Shown here one piece after another: positions 18,217 to 26,668 of a stretch of DNA of 64,000 nt. Source of the stretch: Pectobacterium wasabiae CFBP 3304 (GTDB lineage: Bacteria; Pseudomonadota; Gammaproteobacteria; Enterobacterales; Enterobacteriaceae). The DNA is taken from contig NZ_CP015750.1 of assembly GCF_001742185.1 (NCBI RefSeq), positions 1-64,000 of the forward strand, read 5' to 3'. Within the stretch, counting starts at the first letter, position 1. Each line of letters starts with the position of its first letter. Under the pieces are notes generated by a model, which saw only the letters and a list, made by a program, of their open reading frames with translations, was not told the origin of the DNA and made no database searches. The translations under genes and the position numbers were made by a program.

Positions 18217-18416
18217 AACTGGAAAGCGAAGTTCGGCGGTATGGAAGCCTCTGATATCAAAAATATGAAAGACCTTGAGGATGAAAACCGCCGGCTGAAA
18301 CAGATGTTTGCGGACCTGAGTCTCGAGTGCCGCGCACTGAAAGACGTTATTGAAAAAAAGCTTTAAAACCAGCGATAAAGCGTGAGCTGGTCAGCTATCT
18401 GACCGCGCAGTTCGCC

Positions 18417-19228
18417 ATGAGCTTACGCCAGGCATGCAGGACATTGTCGCTGAGCAGGACGGTATTTCGTTATCAGCCGGATACGCGACGTGATGAGCCG
18501 GTGATTATGGCGCTGACCGTGGCGGCTGAACGCTATCCGCGATACGGATTTAAAAAGCTTTTTCAGGTACTTCGCAGGCAGGGCAATATCTGGAACCATA
18601 AGCACGTGCACCGGATTTACTGCCTGCTGAAGCTGAATTTTCGCCGTAAGGGAAAACAGCGCCTGCCGGTGCGTAATCCGGCTCCGCTGGCGACGCCAGA
18701 GGCGATGAACCAGAGCTGGTCCATCGATTTTATGCACGATCGTTGGTGTGCGGCAGACGCTTCCGGACCTTCAACGTGGTGGATGATTTTAACCGGGAAG
18801 CGCTGGCGATCGAAATTGACCTGAATATCCCGGCGCAGCGGGTCGTGAGAGTGCTGGACAGGATCGTGGCAAACCGGGGATATCCACTGAAAATGCGGAT
18901 GGATAACGGTCCGGAGCTGATCTCACTGACGCTGGCACAATGGGCAGAAGAGCATGGTGTGATGCTGGAATTTATCAGGCCCGGCAAACCCACGCAGAAT
19001 GCCTTTATCGAACGATTCAACCGGACGTACAGGACAGAAATACTGGATTTTTATCTGTTCAGAACGCTGAATGAAGCACGGGAAATTACAGAGCGCTGGC
19101 TGGCTGAATATAACAGCGAGCGCCCTCATGAATCCCTGAATCACCTGACGCCGGAAGAATACCGGCTGATGGCTGAAACCCCGGAAATCTCAAAAAGTGC
19201 GTGGACTAAAACGGGTACGCTTACATGA
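18417..19228 (+). pseudogene. IS3 OrfB, frameshifted
   Basis: The first part (18417-18742) gives MSLRQACRTLSLSRTVFRYQ and runs to the core DDE start (WSIDFMHDR). The frame is lost by what looks like a one-base deletion after 18742 (GATCG-TTGGTG) and continues in another frame as VCGRRFRTFNVVDDFNREA to the D of MDNGPEL and the E of AFIERFNRTYR. The stop at 19228 overlaps the IS end. Confidence 0.88.
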
Positions 19229-19239
19229 TGTGTTATATG

Positions 19240-20499
19240 TCATTTTTGAGTCAACTTCCCAAAATCAAACGGACTCACCGCTCTCTCCCGATTCGCATCA
19301 AGAAAATCCGCCCACCATTGCAGCATCAGTCTACGCTCATCCAGATGCTCCGCCTTATGAATATATGCCGCTCGAACACCGTTACGTTCCTGATGGCTCA
19401 TCTGCCGCTCTACCGCATCCCTAGACCACAACCCCGACTCAATCAACGAACTACAGGCCATAGTACGAAAACCATGACCGCATACTTCCGTTTTCGTGTC
19501 ATAGCCCATCGTTTGCAGTGCTTTGTTTATCGTCCCCTCACTAACAGGCTTTCGTGACGAATGATCGCCAATGAATACCAGTTCACAATGCCCACTCACC
19601 TCTCTGATCTTTTTAAGGATCTCCAGTGCCTGACGGCTCAGCGGAACCAGATGTGGTGTGTGCATTTTTGAACCACGTTCGGAGAATTTCACACCGGGGA
19701 TCGGTTCACGTTCAGGGGGAATCGTCCACAACGCTCGTTCAAAGTCGATTTCCGGCCAGCGGGCAAAACGGAGTTCGCTGGAACGAATGAAAATCAGCAG
19801 GGAGAGATTAATAACCCATTTGGTGAATTCACGACCTTTGTAACCGTCAATCCGGCCAAGAAGTTCAGGCAAGCGTTCAAGCGCTAATGCCGGGCGGTGT
19901 TCAACTTTGCCAGGCATTATCGCCCCTGCCATATCCTGCGCCGGATTATAGTCAATCAGGCCGTTTTGTACGGCATAGGTCATGATGGCGGTCACACGTT
20001 GTTTTAAACGCTTAGCAACTTCCAAGCGTCCGGAGCGTTCAACGATTTTGATCGGTGCCAGTAAGTCACGTGTTTTCAGATCGGCGATATGTGTGTTGCC
20101 AATAGCGGGGAAAATATTGTCGCTCAGGCTTTTCAGGATACGTTCGCCATGGGATTCAGACCATTTCTTGTTGTCGGCGTGCCAAGCGCGAGCCACAACT
20201 TCGAAGGTCTTTTCATCCTCTTCTTGTTTCGCTTTTACCGCTTTCTTATGTTCGCGGGGATCGATCCCCGCAGCAACCTGTTTTCTGGCCTCATCTCTTT
20301 TCTGACGCGCTTCAGAAAGAGAGACTTCAGGATAAACGCCTAATGCCATAAGATGTTACTTGCCACCAAAACGAAAGCGCAGCCGCCAGTATTTGGAACC
20401 ATTGGGATGAACCAGCAGAAACATCCCATCACCGTCAGTCAGTGAATACTCTTTTTCTTCTGGTTTTGCCGAACGCACTTTGATATCGGTCAGAGCCAT
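19240..20499 (-). pseudogene. int: P4-type integrase, inactivated by an internal stop
   Basis: The full-length frame from ATG 20499 is 420 codons, exactly the size of the intact integrase at 49231-50490, and the two are very similar. After FRFGGK, a TAA near 20362 replaces a likely CAA, then HLMALGVYPEVSL continues in frame. The catalytic part is otherwise intact: Arg in IRSSELRFARW, HGFRTMACSSLIESG, and Tyr in AAYIHKAEH. It belongs to the distal island stacked at tRNA-Leu. A shorter product from the ATG at 20349 lacks the N-terminal arm-binding region. Confidence 0.9.
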
Positions 20500-20529
20500 T
20501 ATCAATATCCTCATTGGTGCTTACGGTGA

Positions 20530-20585
20530 GTATACAGAGCAAGATAGAACCAACATATATACTCAGATGTATACTCACAAGCAAG
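20530..20585. promoter_or_regulatory. Possible integrase arm-type sites, distal island
   Basis: The short repeats GTGAGTATAC, ATATACTCAG and GTATACTCAC lie just upstream of the dead integrase, and the equivalent stretch of the other integrase has GTATACCCGC and GTACCCAC. Inverted GTATAC/TGAGTATAC words fit arm-type integrase sites. No binding data. Confidence 0.4.
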
Positions 20586-20720
20586 TTGATGTAGGTTGAA
20601 TTGCGTTGACGTTGGGAGAGTATGGAATGGAGGAGAAGCCAGTAAAACCGTAGGTTTTAGGCAAAAAAACAGACGTCGGTTGACGTCTATTAATTTATCA
20701 ATGGTGCCTGGGCGGGACTT
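20585..20720. repeat. Attachment-site remnant: copy of the tRNA-Leu flank and 3' end
   Basis: This segment matches 50577-50713 beside the real tRNA-Leu. The shared part includes CAAGTTGATGT, a terminator stem (CAGACGTC/GACGTCT) and the tRNA 3' end core ATGGTGCC, then GCGGGACTTGAA. One base is missing in the tRNA part, and similarity stops just after GACTTGAA. Beyond it (20721 on), sequence is unlike the tRNA. It marks the junction between the two stacked islands. The arm-like GTATGTACCCGCATTTGTACC at 20774 belongs to the proximal island's far end. Confidence 0.8.
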
Positions 20721-20878
20721 GAAAAACACGCCATCAGCATTGTATTTAAAGGATTTACCTCAAAATATAACGCGTATGTACCCGCATTTGTACCCACAAC
20801 CCACATTGCTTCATTCCCTACCCTGCCGTTCGCTACGATACCTAGCAGTGACGCCAGTTGTTGAACTGCGACAGCATA

Positions 20879-21307
20879 TTACAAAGACTGGCTATTGTCA
20901 GCCTGTCTACCGACCCAGTTTTCTACGCGCAATCCTGGCACACGCTCAAACTCACGCACATTGTTCGTTACCAGTATCAAACCTGCTGACCGAGCGTGAC
21001 CCGCTAGCATGGCATCATACGGGCCGATGGGTGTTCCTTGTTTTGCCAGTTCCGCACGAATTTGGCCGGTATGCACTGCGGCGTCAAAACCATAGTTTTG
21101 AACTTCCAGACGCGCAGAAAACCCTTCAATCACGGCCAGATTCTTTTCTGGGTTTACCGATTTCTCCGCACCATAGATCAATTCCATCAACGTGATAGAA
21201 CTGATAGCAAACTGCCCGTAATGGCGGTAGAAAGCGTCCCTGACTTCCTGTGGTTTGTTCTTGATAGTGTAAATACAGATATTGGTATCAAGCAGATATT
21301 TCAGCAT
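20879..21307 (-). CDS. vapC: VapC-family PIN-domain toxin
   Basis: The 142-residue protein is a PIN-domain RNase: Asp7 in LLDTNICIY, Glu in ISSITLMELIYGAEKS, and Asp in IGPYDAMLAGHARS, followed by VTNNVREF. In enterobacteria VapC cuts initiator tRNA, halting translation. Its ATG overlaps the TGA of the upstream antitoxin by one base (TGATG), the usual vapBC layout. It sits at the start of the proximal island, where it would help stabilise it. Confidence 0.92.
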   Translation of the reverse strand: MLKYLLDTNICIYTIKNKPQEVRDAFYRHYGQFAISSITLMELIYGAEKSVNPEKNLAVIEGFSARLEVQNYGFDAAVHTGQIRAELAKQGTPIGPYDAMLAGHARSAGLILVTNNVREFERVPGLRVENWVGRQADNSQSL

Positions 21308-21537
21308 CAGAAATCTTCCCTGATCTGATCATCGGGTTGCTCTCTGGTGATCATGAAGTCAGGTGTTACGCTCTCCCCTTCAAACCAACTGTCCCAGCTT
21401 TCGCCTGCCGGAGTAATGATACGTGTACGGCCAATCGCAACGATATCAACCTGCTTCACATCATCGGGCAGTGCAACCGCTTTAGGGAGTCGTACCGCCT
21501 GACTGCGATTGCTTTTAAATACTGTAGTTTTTTCCAT
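21307..21537 (-). CDS. vapB: VapB-family antitoxin
   Basis: The 76-residue protein begins MEKTTVFKSNRSQAVRLPK, an AbrB/SpoVT fold DNA-binding N-terminus, and ends with a toxin-binding tail (EQPDDQIREDF). The ATG at 21537 follows CAAGGAGACTGCC; a longer frame from 21576 has no site. As in other vapBC pairs it should bind its own promoter together with VapC. A short palindrome GCTATCGATAGC at about 21562-21573, just upstream, is a possible operator. Confidence 0.92.
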   Translation of the reverse strand: MEKTTVFKSNRSQAVRLPKAVALPDDVKQVDIVAIGRTRIITPAGESWDSWFEGESVTPDFMITREQPDDQIREDF

Positions 21538-21561
21538 GGCAGTCTCCTTGGAGAAATTTTG

Positions 21562-21573
21562 TGCTATCGATAG
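21562..21573. promoter_or_regulatory. Possible vapBC operator palindrome
   Basis: The palindrome GCTATCGATAGC sits 25 bases upstream of the vapB start. Perfect symmetry and position fit a VapB operator overlapping the promoter. No direct evidence. Confidence 0.4.
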
Positions 21574-21630
21574 CATAGAATATTGATGGGATATGTCAAT
21601 GGGATATACGTATGTGACATGATTGGTTAA

Positions 21631-22464
21631 TTACCTCGCCGCCAACATCCCCGGATAATGTTTGGCGATAATGTCGTTCATCCGATCGATCAGGTTAGAA
21701 CGTTTAAAGGTGAGATGCCCGGTGCCTTTCTGAAAGTAACGCACGCTAAAGAACTCATCCTCGTATTCCTGCTGATGGGGATTATCACGGATATGGTCCA
21801 TCAGCCGGATAGTGACATCGCCCCGATTGTCGGGGATCGGTTTGCCATCCAACTGATACAGCATACGCTCCAGATCGGCCAGTTGATCGCGTCGCCAGCC
21901 TCAGTTCAGGCCAAAGCCCCAACGGTTATATGTGACCAGATTACTGATGATGATTTTCTTGCCGAAGTAACAAGGATGATTGGTTTTGTAATCCCACGAC
22001 AGCCCTTTGAATACGTTGATCACTCCACGCTCGAATACCTCCCGCTTGCTCTGGTTAAGTTGCTCAAAGGTGCTGAGTATATTGGCTTCGCTGATGACCG
22101 GTAGCTCCCCTTCATCGAGATTTTTATGCCACTGACTACGCGCTTCGGCATCCATCAGCGACAACATGCCGGATTTCAGCATCAGGTCGCGCCAGATATT
22201 GCGATCCAACGTGCGGGTGATGGCTGGCATCGCCTTGTTGGGTACTTCTGTTAGCCAGCAGTCGTAGCGATGCCCCTGCTTTAACGCCCAGTCTTCAGCG
22301 GTGCCGCCACCAATAGTCGCTGTTAGTGTTGAGATCGCCCGTAGCTGGTTGAGGAGCTGTTCTATCTGTTGCCGCGCGGTATCACGTCCAGTAACGATAC
22401 GTTCGATATTGGTCGAGCAAATCAGCTCGGTGTGGTCGGTCAAAACCTCAGGTTCAATTTGCAT
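21631..22464 (-). pseudogene. DUF4942 protein of CP4-like islands, with an internal stop
   Basis: This is the DUF4942 gene that normally follows cbtA in CP4-type prophages. The frame from the ATG at 22464 (MQIEPEVLTDHTEL) runs to WGFGLN, where TGA at about 21898-21900 replaces a likely TGG; it then continues in frame as GWRRDQLADLERMLYQLDG to the stop at 21631. Function of the family is unknown. ATGs further upstream lie inside the terminator hairpin at 22490-22519, so I do not use them. Confidence 0.8.
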
Positions 22465-22489
22465 AGTTTGTGGTCCATACATAAAAGCA

Positions 22490-22519
22490 AATGCGCCAGC
22501 CCTTACCGGCTGGCGCATT
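22490..22519 (-). terminator. Intrinsic terminator after cbtA
   Basis: A perfect 12-bp stem AATGCGCCAGCC / GGCTGGCGCATT, followed on the minus strand by GCTTTTATG. It ends the radC-cbeA-cbtA transcript. Confidence 0.8.
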
Positions 22520-22581
22520 ATGCATCGGAGAGAGGAATAAACAGGTTTGGTGCGATGTGACTGGAAAGCCGCTCGCAATCT

Positions 22582-22902
22582 TTATGCCTTGAGCAAGCCA
22601 GTAGCACGTCTGGCACGGAGAACATCAACGGCGGTAAGAAACGGCGATTGCTCCTGCCAGTTAAAGCCGTTGCGATCGATACGCACCAGTTCGTATTTCT
22701 CCACCAGAAAATTGACGGCATTGACCAGCGTGATGCCAGCATCGATATACGCCTGAATCACGTTTTCCCCACAGAATGGTGTGTCGTTCAGCGTCAGGCC
22801 GTAGTGCTTTTCCAGCAGGTAAGTCAGTAGTTGCTGCCAGACGGCTATAGGTGACGGACAGGGGTTATCCTCCCGTGGAGGGATTGCCGGTGATGTTTGC
22901 AT
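22582..22902 (-). CDS. cbtA: CbtA/YkfI-type cytoskeleton-binding toxin
   Basis: The 106-residue protein matches the CbtA (YeeV) family: the middle reads [23 protein letters not shown], then [24 protein letters not shown] and a C-terminal [16 protein letters not shown]. In E. coli, CbtA binds MreB and FtsZ and blocks their assembly. It lies 69 bases after the cbeA antitoxin gene in the standard order (radC-like, cbeA, cbtA). Type IV toxin-antitoxin system. Confidence 0.93.
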   Translation of the reverse strand: MQTSPAIPPREDNPCPSPIAVWQQLLTYLLEKHYGLTLNDTPFCGENVIQAYIDAGITLVNAVNFLVEKYELVRIDRNGFNWQEQSPFLTAVDVLRARRATGLLKA

Positions 22903-22971
22903 AGGAATACTCTCTACAGGTTAAGTCGATGAAATCAGGGAAATGTTCAGGATGGGAGAGAAGTTGGCAGG

Positions 22972-23307
22972 TTATTCTGCTGCTGCCGAAGAGGGATAGA
23001 TAACAATATACACGTAGCCAACACTGCCCAGCGTATCGGCTTCACAGATCCATTCGTTGCAATGCTGCGTGACGCAGTTCTGCTGACGGGGATTCAGTTC
23101 CCCCATGCGTAGCTTCTGTTCCAACAGCTTAATTAGCTCAGGGAAGCAACGTTCCAGACTTTGGGTTTCTGTTTTGCTAAACGTACCGACAATGCTGGCC
23201 CGGTCTGCCAGATAGTGCAGACGGTTACCTTCCTGCACCAGTCTGGCTCCGAATCGCGGCGTGACAGCACTTTTTAGTCCCCATTCCGGGGTCTCCGATG
23301 ATGGCAT
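22972..23307 (-). CDS. cbeA: CbeA-type antitoxin
   Basis: The 111-residue protein matches CbeA (YeeU): WGLKSAVTPRFGARLVQEGN, HYLADRASIVGTF, then a C-terminal EADTLGSVGYVYIVIYPS. In E. coli the protein counters CbtA by stabilising MreB and FtsZ polymers rather than binding the toxin. It is placed just upstream of cbtA on the same strand. Confidence 0.93.
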   Translation of the reverse strand: MPSSETPEWGLKSAVTPRFGARLVQEGNRLHYLADRASIVGTFSKTETQSLERCFPELIKLLEQKLRMGELNPRQQNCVTQHCNEWICEADTLGSVGYVYIVIYPSSAAAE

Positions 23308-23346
23308 GATTGTTTCCTTATAAAAGAGTGGTAGTAAATGTGAGCA

Positions 23347-23820
23347 TCACAACCAGCCACGTTCAGCGAATGACACTACTTCAGCGCCGCCGACAACCAG
23401 ATGATCGAGGACTCTAACGTCGAGTTGTGACAGTGATCCCTTCAGCTTGTCGGTGATATGGTGGTCAGCCTGACTCGGCTCGGCACAGCCGGAAGGATGA
23501 TTGTGTGCCAGTATCACTGCGGCGGCATTATGGCGCAGTGAGGCTTTGAGGATTTCACGCGGATGCACTTCGGTACTGTTGATACCACCCAGCGCGATAA
23601 TTTCCTTTTCTATCAGACGGTGTTGGTTATCCAGATACAGCACCATAAAGACTTCACGCTCCAGACTGCTGAGTTCCAGCATCAACCAGCTTTTGGTGTC
23701 CTCAGAGGTTTTGAACTGCCGCGCATTTTTACGCACGCGTTTTTCCAGCAGGCACAGCGCCATCTGGATGATGCGCTGCTCTCTGGACGCAACGCTGCCT
23801 GCCAATGAATTACATGACAT
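23347..23820 (-). CDS. RadC family JAMM-domain protein (YeeS-like)
   Basis: The 157-residue protein is of the island-borne RadC/YeeS type. It has the JAMM metalloprotease-like motif [14 protein letters not shown] plus an upstream Glu in [11 protein letters not shown]. The chromosomal RadC is longer and has an N-terminal HhH region that is missing here. Function is unsettled; the family is common in CP4-like islands just upstream of cbeA-cbtA, as here. Confidence 0.9.
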   Translation of the reverse strand: MSCNSLAGSVASREQRIIQMALCLLEKRVRKNARQFKTSEDTKSWLMLELSSLEREVFMVLYLDNQHRLIEKEIIALGGINSTEVHPREILKASLRHNAAAVILAHNHPSGCAEPSQADHHITDKLKGSLSQLDVRVLDHLVVGGAEVVSFAERGWL

Positions 23821-23942
23821 GATGGTTCCTTATCTAAACGATGGATGATGAAAAAGAAGGATAAAATGGATGACAAGAGCACAATAAATACAATGCCTCG
23901 CGCAGGCGCACGAGGCATCAGAACCGTGAATAAGGTCAGTCG

Positions 23943-24293
23943 TTATTCCATCTGGAATTCCCATATGCCCTGATCGGTCTCGACAATGATTTCAAGGACA
24001 TTACAGGCGGCTCCCCAGTTTTTTGACTTAAACGTCGTTTCAAAAGTGCTACCGAAGCGGAGTCGAACAGGCTTCCAGGATTCTTCGGAAAGGTGCTGGC
24101 AATTTCCCCGATTAACCGCAATGTCTTTGACGACGACAGAATCTGTCAACGCTGTCACGGATATCCTTGGATAATAGGGACCGGCATACCAGTTTCCTGA
24201 GGCAATACGGGTTTGCACTCTGACAGGCGCTTTTTCTGCAAAAACGCTTAGCGAACACAATCCCAGACAGAGCGCGACAAATGCTTTTTTCAT
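23943..24293 (-). CDS. Exported protein of unknown function
   Basis: The 116-residue protein has a Sec signal peptide (MKKAFVALCLGLCSLSVFA, then EKAPVRV). The ATG at 24293 follows AGGAAAATATC; the longer frame from 24350 would place the signal internally. The mature part is a small beta-rich domain with two cysteines (GNCQHL and AACNVL) that may form a disulphide. It is the last of four genes packed between the radC-like gene and the GTPase, all on the minus strand. Confidence 0.65.
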   Translation of the reverse strand: MKKAFVALCLGLCSLSVFAEKAPVRVQTRIASGNWYAGPYYPRISVTALTDSVVVKDIAVNRGNCQHLSEESWKPVRLRFGSTFETTFKSKNWGAACNVLEIIVETDQGIWEFQME

Positions 24294-24350
24294 GATATTT
24301 TCCTTTACTCGACAGGCTCGAAGCCTTCCGATGACCAGAGGTGGTAACAC

Positions 24351-25184
24351 TCAACGATGGCTGAATGTCAGCGTGTCCTTTTTGCCGTTGTAGTGAGTGA
24401 GGTTAAGCGTGGTGGTGTTGGCATCATGGGTACTGTCAACCTTCACGATTTCACTGCAATCTTTGAGGTCAATCGCCTTGATTTCAGGTGCGGGGTTCGT
24501 TTTATCGACGGCATACCAGTTCCCTGCCGGGCAGGCCATCCCGGTACTTTGCGCCAGAAAGGCGTAATACGGCGTATCGGTCAGACGGGTATAAAGGCTG
24601 GCGGTATCCGCGCCCTGAACCAGCACATCCTGGCCGTTGTCACCGCAATTCCGGCAGAAAAGCTGGTCCTGCGTGTTTCTCAGTACTTGTGTCTGGTACG
24701 CCAGAATCTGATTATTCATCTGGAAACGATTTTTCTCTCCATTCTTCCAGGTGACAGTGAGCAGCGTGTTGTTTTTGTTTTCCGTCACCGACACCTTAGC
24801 TATAGCCGATAAATCAGAGCGGTCATCGTCAAACTCAATAAAGTGAACAGTGGGCGACACGGCATATTTATCGATGTAATAAAAATCGGGTGTCCGGTTA
24901 GCGGTGTAAGCAGGAATGGCATCATTCAGCAGGATGGTATAGCGCGTCATGTCCCATAACTTGCTGTACTGATCCGTTTTATTTTTATAGCCCTGTGGAT
25001 AGTCAGAAATAAAGAAACTGTCTTTCCTGTCGGGTCCACAGAGATGGCAAACCATATGCCCTTCGCTGTCGGTGATAATTTGCGGTTCATTGTCAGCAGG
25101 CTTTGCCTGTACAGACAGAATGGGAAGAACCATCAGGGAGGCCAGCAGCATTCCGCTGCATGGCAGTGCAGGTTGTGTTTTCAT
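24351..25184 (-). CDS. Exported protein with paired cysteine motifs
   Basis: The 277-residue protein has a signal peptide (MKTQPALPCSG, hydrophobic MLLASLMVLPILSVQA) and two similar CxxC-type motifs (VCHLCGPDRKDSF and LFCRNCGDNGQD), plus a repeat-like pattern of YTILLNDAIP and YTRLTDTPYYA, suggesting an internal duplication. The ATG at 25184 has GAAGGAAAACCACA upstream. It is followed by the 116-residue exported protein. Function unknown. Confidence 0.65.
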   Translation of the reverse strand: MKTQPALPCSGMLLASLMVLPILSVQAKPADNEPQIITDSEGHMVCHLCGPDRKDSFFISDYPQGYKNKTDQYSKLWDMTRYTILLNDAIPAYTANRTPDFYYIDKYAVSPTVHFIEFDDDRSDLSAIAKVSVTENKNNTLLTVTWKNGEKNRFQMNNQILAYQTQVLRNTQDQLFCRNCGDNGQDVLVQGADTASLYTRLTDTPYYAFLAQSTGMACPAGNWYAVDKTNPAPEIKAIDLKDCSEIVKVDSTHDANTTTLNLTHYNGKKDTLTFSHR

Positions 25185-25212
25185 TGTGGTTTTCCTTCGG
25201 AAGGGCTCTCGG

Positions 25213-25329
25213 TTAAAAACCGGCCCATCCGCCAACGGTATTGATGATAAAAAGCAGGCAGGCCATAAAAATCACCAGCGTGATATACCAGCGCATAAAG
25301 CGGCCAAACAACTTCAACAGCGTTCGCAT
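25213..25329 (-). CDS. Tiny membrane protein, 38 residues
   Basis: MRTLLKLFGRFMRW leads into one transmembrane helix (YITLVIFMACLLFIINTV) and a short tail GGWAGF. Its ATG directly follows the stop of the upstream 25331 gene, and its end is 29 bases before the start of the exported protein gene, so it looks like a member of the same operon. No ribosome binding site is obvious, as expected for coupled translation. Confidence 0.55.
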   Translation of the reverse strand: MRTLLKLFGRFMRWYITLVIFMACLLFIINTVGGWAGF

Positions 25330-25330
25330 A

Positions 25331-25489
25331 TTATTTTTCTCTGCAAATCAGGTAATACAGCAATCCGGCCAGTAACGGGTCGATGACAATACCCAGAATG
25401 AACCAGCCCCAGAATGAGCGACCGCTGCTGGATGCCACACATCCCAACACGATTGCCAGCCCCACCCAAAGCAGTAACAACGGCATCAT
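25331..25489 (-). CDS. Small membrane protein, 51-52 residues
   Basis: Two transmembrane helices (LLLLWVGLAIVLGCVA and GWFILGIVIDPLLAGLLYYLI) flank a short polar loop SSSGRSFW. The start has GGAGGG upstream of two adjacent ATGs (25489 and 25486). It is the first gene of the four-gene cluster with the tiny membrane protein and the two exported proteins. Function unknown. Confidence 0.6.
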   Translation of the reverse strand: MMPLLLLWVGLAIVLGCVASSSGRSFWGWFILGIVIDPLLAGLLYYLICREK

Positions 25490-25602
25490 TGCCCTCCAGA
25501 CGCATACGCGTTACATGAACATGTTATTGATTCGTAAAAGTAAAAAATTCTCAGAATGGAATGTCGATTTTATAGCGGGGAGAAATGGCGGTATAACAAA
25601 TC

Positions 25603-25645
25603 AATTCGATCGGTTCGATCGACAAAATCGATCGGTGACGATAAA
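25603..25645. repeat. Cluster of TCGATCGG/GATCG motifs
   Basis: Three near-identical words (TTCGATCGG, TTCGATCGAC, ATCGATCGG) within about 40 bp, just after the end of the GTPase gene and outside any supported gene. The motif recurs at 30436-30510. Each GATC is also a Dam site. Purpose unknown. Confidence 0.6.
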
Positions 25646-25672
25646 GAAAGCTGATGGGAAGCAGCAAAAACG

Positions 25673-26560
25673 TTAGTCGAAGAAGAAAGACCACACGGCA
25701 TTTGCCACTCTGGCAACGGAATGGGTGACGCCATGCAGCACCTGTTTTGCCACCTGAGGCAACGGCGTGTGGTCAATAACCCAATCCACCGCACTGACTA
25801 CCGTATCGGAAAACCCAGCCCGGGCCTGCTCTATCGCGCTTTCGGTTTGGTGCTCAGCACGTAAATGAGGAATGACCGGACTGCGAGCCTGCTTTGGGAG
25901 AAGGGTTATCATCGCCTCCACCATTTTTCCCAGTTGATAACGGCCTTTAACGGAAAGCGGTAAAATGTTTTCTGCCACGATACCGAGTTGTTGCCCGATA
26001 GCCGCCCGCTTTTGTGCCATATGTTCCCGTTGCCTGGATGACGGCTGCGCAGAGGCCCAGTGCCATTCTTCACTCGGTTCAATCTTGTCGACCTGATTGA
26101 GCAGCCAGAGTATCGGCGTGTGCTCACCGTTCACGGAGCCGAACACATCCCGATAAAACTGCTCCTCGGCAGAATAGGCGCGGTCATCCGCCTTCAATAC
26201 CCACAGCACCATATCCAGCTCCGGCAACAGGGATTGGTACAGTGCGCGATATTCCTCATCCCGCTGCTGACTTTCACCCACTCCGGGTAAATCAACCAGC
26301 GTGAGATAATGACGCCCAAAACGCAGGCGAATGCGTTGTGGCTCACGGGTACAGGCTGCGACAGCATTCACTGCGCAGACTTCGCTGCGAAACAGCGCAT
26401 TGCATAGGCTGGATTTTCCGACGCCGGTTTTGCCCATAATGCCAATCACCGGTTCATAGGTAACCAGCCGGGTCAGTTCCTGCATAAGGGCATGACGTAA
26501 CGAACGGGGATAACGCCGCAGATGGCGGCGGATCAGGGAATAACCTGAGAGAGACTTCAT
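25673..26560 (-). CDS. YfjP/YeeP-type GTPase of CP4-like islands
   Basis: The 295-residue protein has a full set of G motifs: G1 GIMGKTGVGKSS (near residue 43), G3 LVDLPGVGES, G4 LLNQVDKIE, and a C-terminal alpha-helical region. It belongs to the Era-like GTPase group seen as YfjP and YeeP in E. coli CP4 prophages. Its molecular target is not known; it is a stable backbone gene in these islands. It starts at ATG 26560 with TCGGAGGTTTT upstream. Confidence 0.9.
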   Translation of the reverse strand: MKSLSGYSLIRRHLRRYPRSLRHALMQELTRLVTYEPVIGIMGKTGVGKSSLCNALFRSEVCAVNAVAACTREPQRIRLRFGRHYLTLVDLPGVGESQQRDEEYRALYQSLLPELDMVLWVLKADDRAYSAEEQFYRDVFGSVNGEHTPILWLLNQVDKIEPSEEWHWASAQPSSRQREHMAQKRAAIGQQLGIVAENILPLSVKGRYQLGKMVEAMITLLPKQARSPVIPHLRAEHQTESAIEQARAGFSDTVVSAVDWVIDHTPLPQVAKQVLHGVTHSVARVANAVWSFFFD

Positions 26561-26668
26561 AAAACCTCCGAAATATAACTATTAGCGTTATTTTCATCTC
26601 TGACATCGGTCAGAAATAACCTTGTTCACTAATGTGATATATATTTCAGATTTTATTAAACAGAAGGA

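Larger units (their letters stand above)
16790..18366 (+). pseudogene. IS3 OrfA, split by IS110 insertion
   Basis: The ATG at 16790 follows CTGGAGGAGATCGCC and encodes MRKARFTEYQIIAVLKSVEA, the HTH of an IS407-type OrfA. The frame is broken after ASYYI at 16909 by the IS110 element and resumes at about 18217 with NWKAKFGGMEASD, ending VIEKKL at 18366. Deleting 16910-18216 restores the frame. Confidence 0.88.
16711..19225. mobile_element. IS3-family element (inactive), interrupted by an IS110-family element
   Basis: The left end begins TGTAAGCATCCCGG and the right end reads ACGGGTACGCTTACA, an imperfect inverted repeat. Inside are orfA (split by the IS110 insertion) and orfB (frameshifted). 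No matching target duplication is visible (AAAA on the left, TGAT on the right), so one flank may have been rearranged. The right end lies only 15 bp from the end of the dead integrase gene. Confidence 0.85.
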
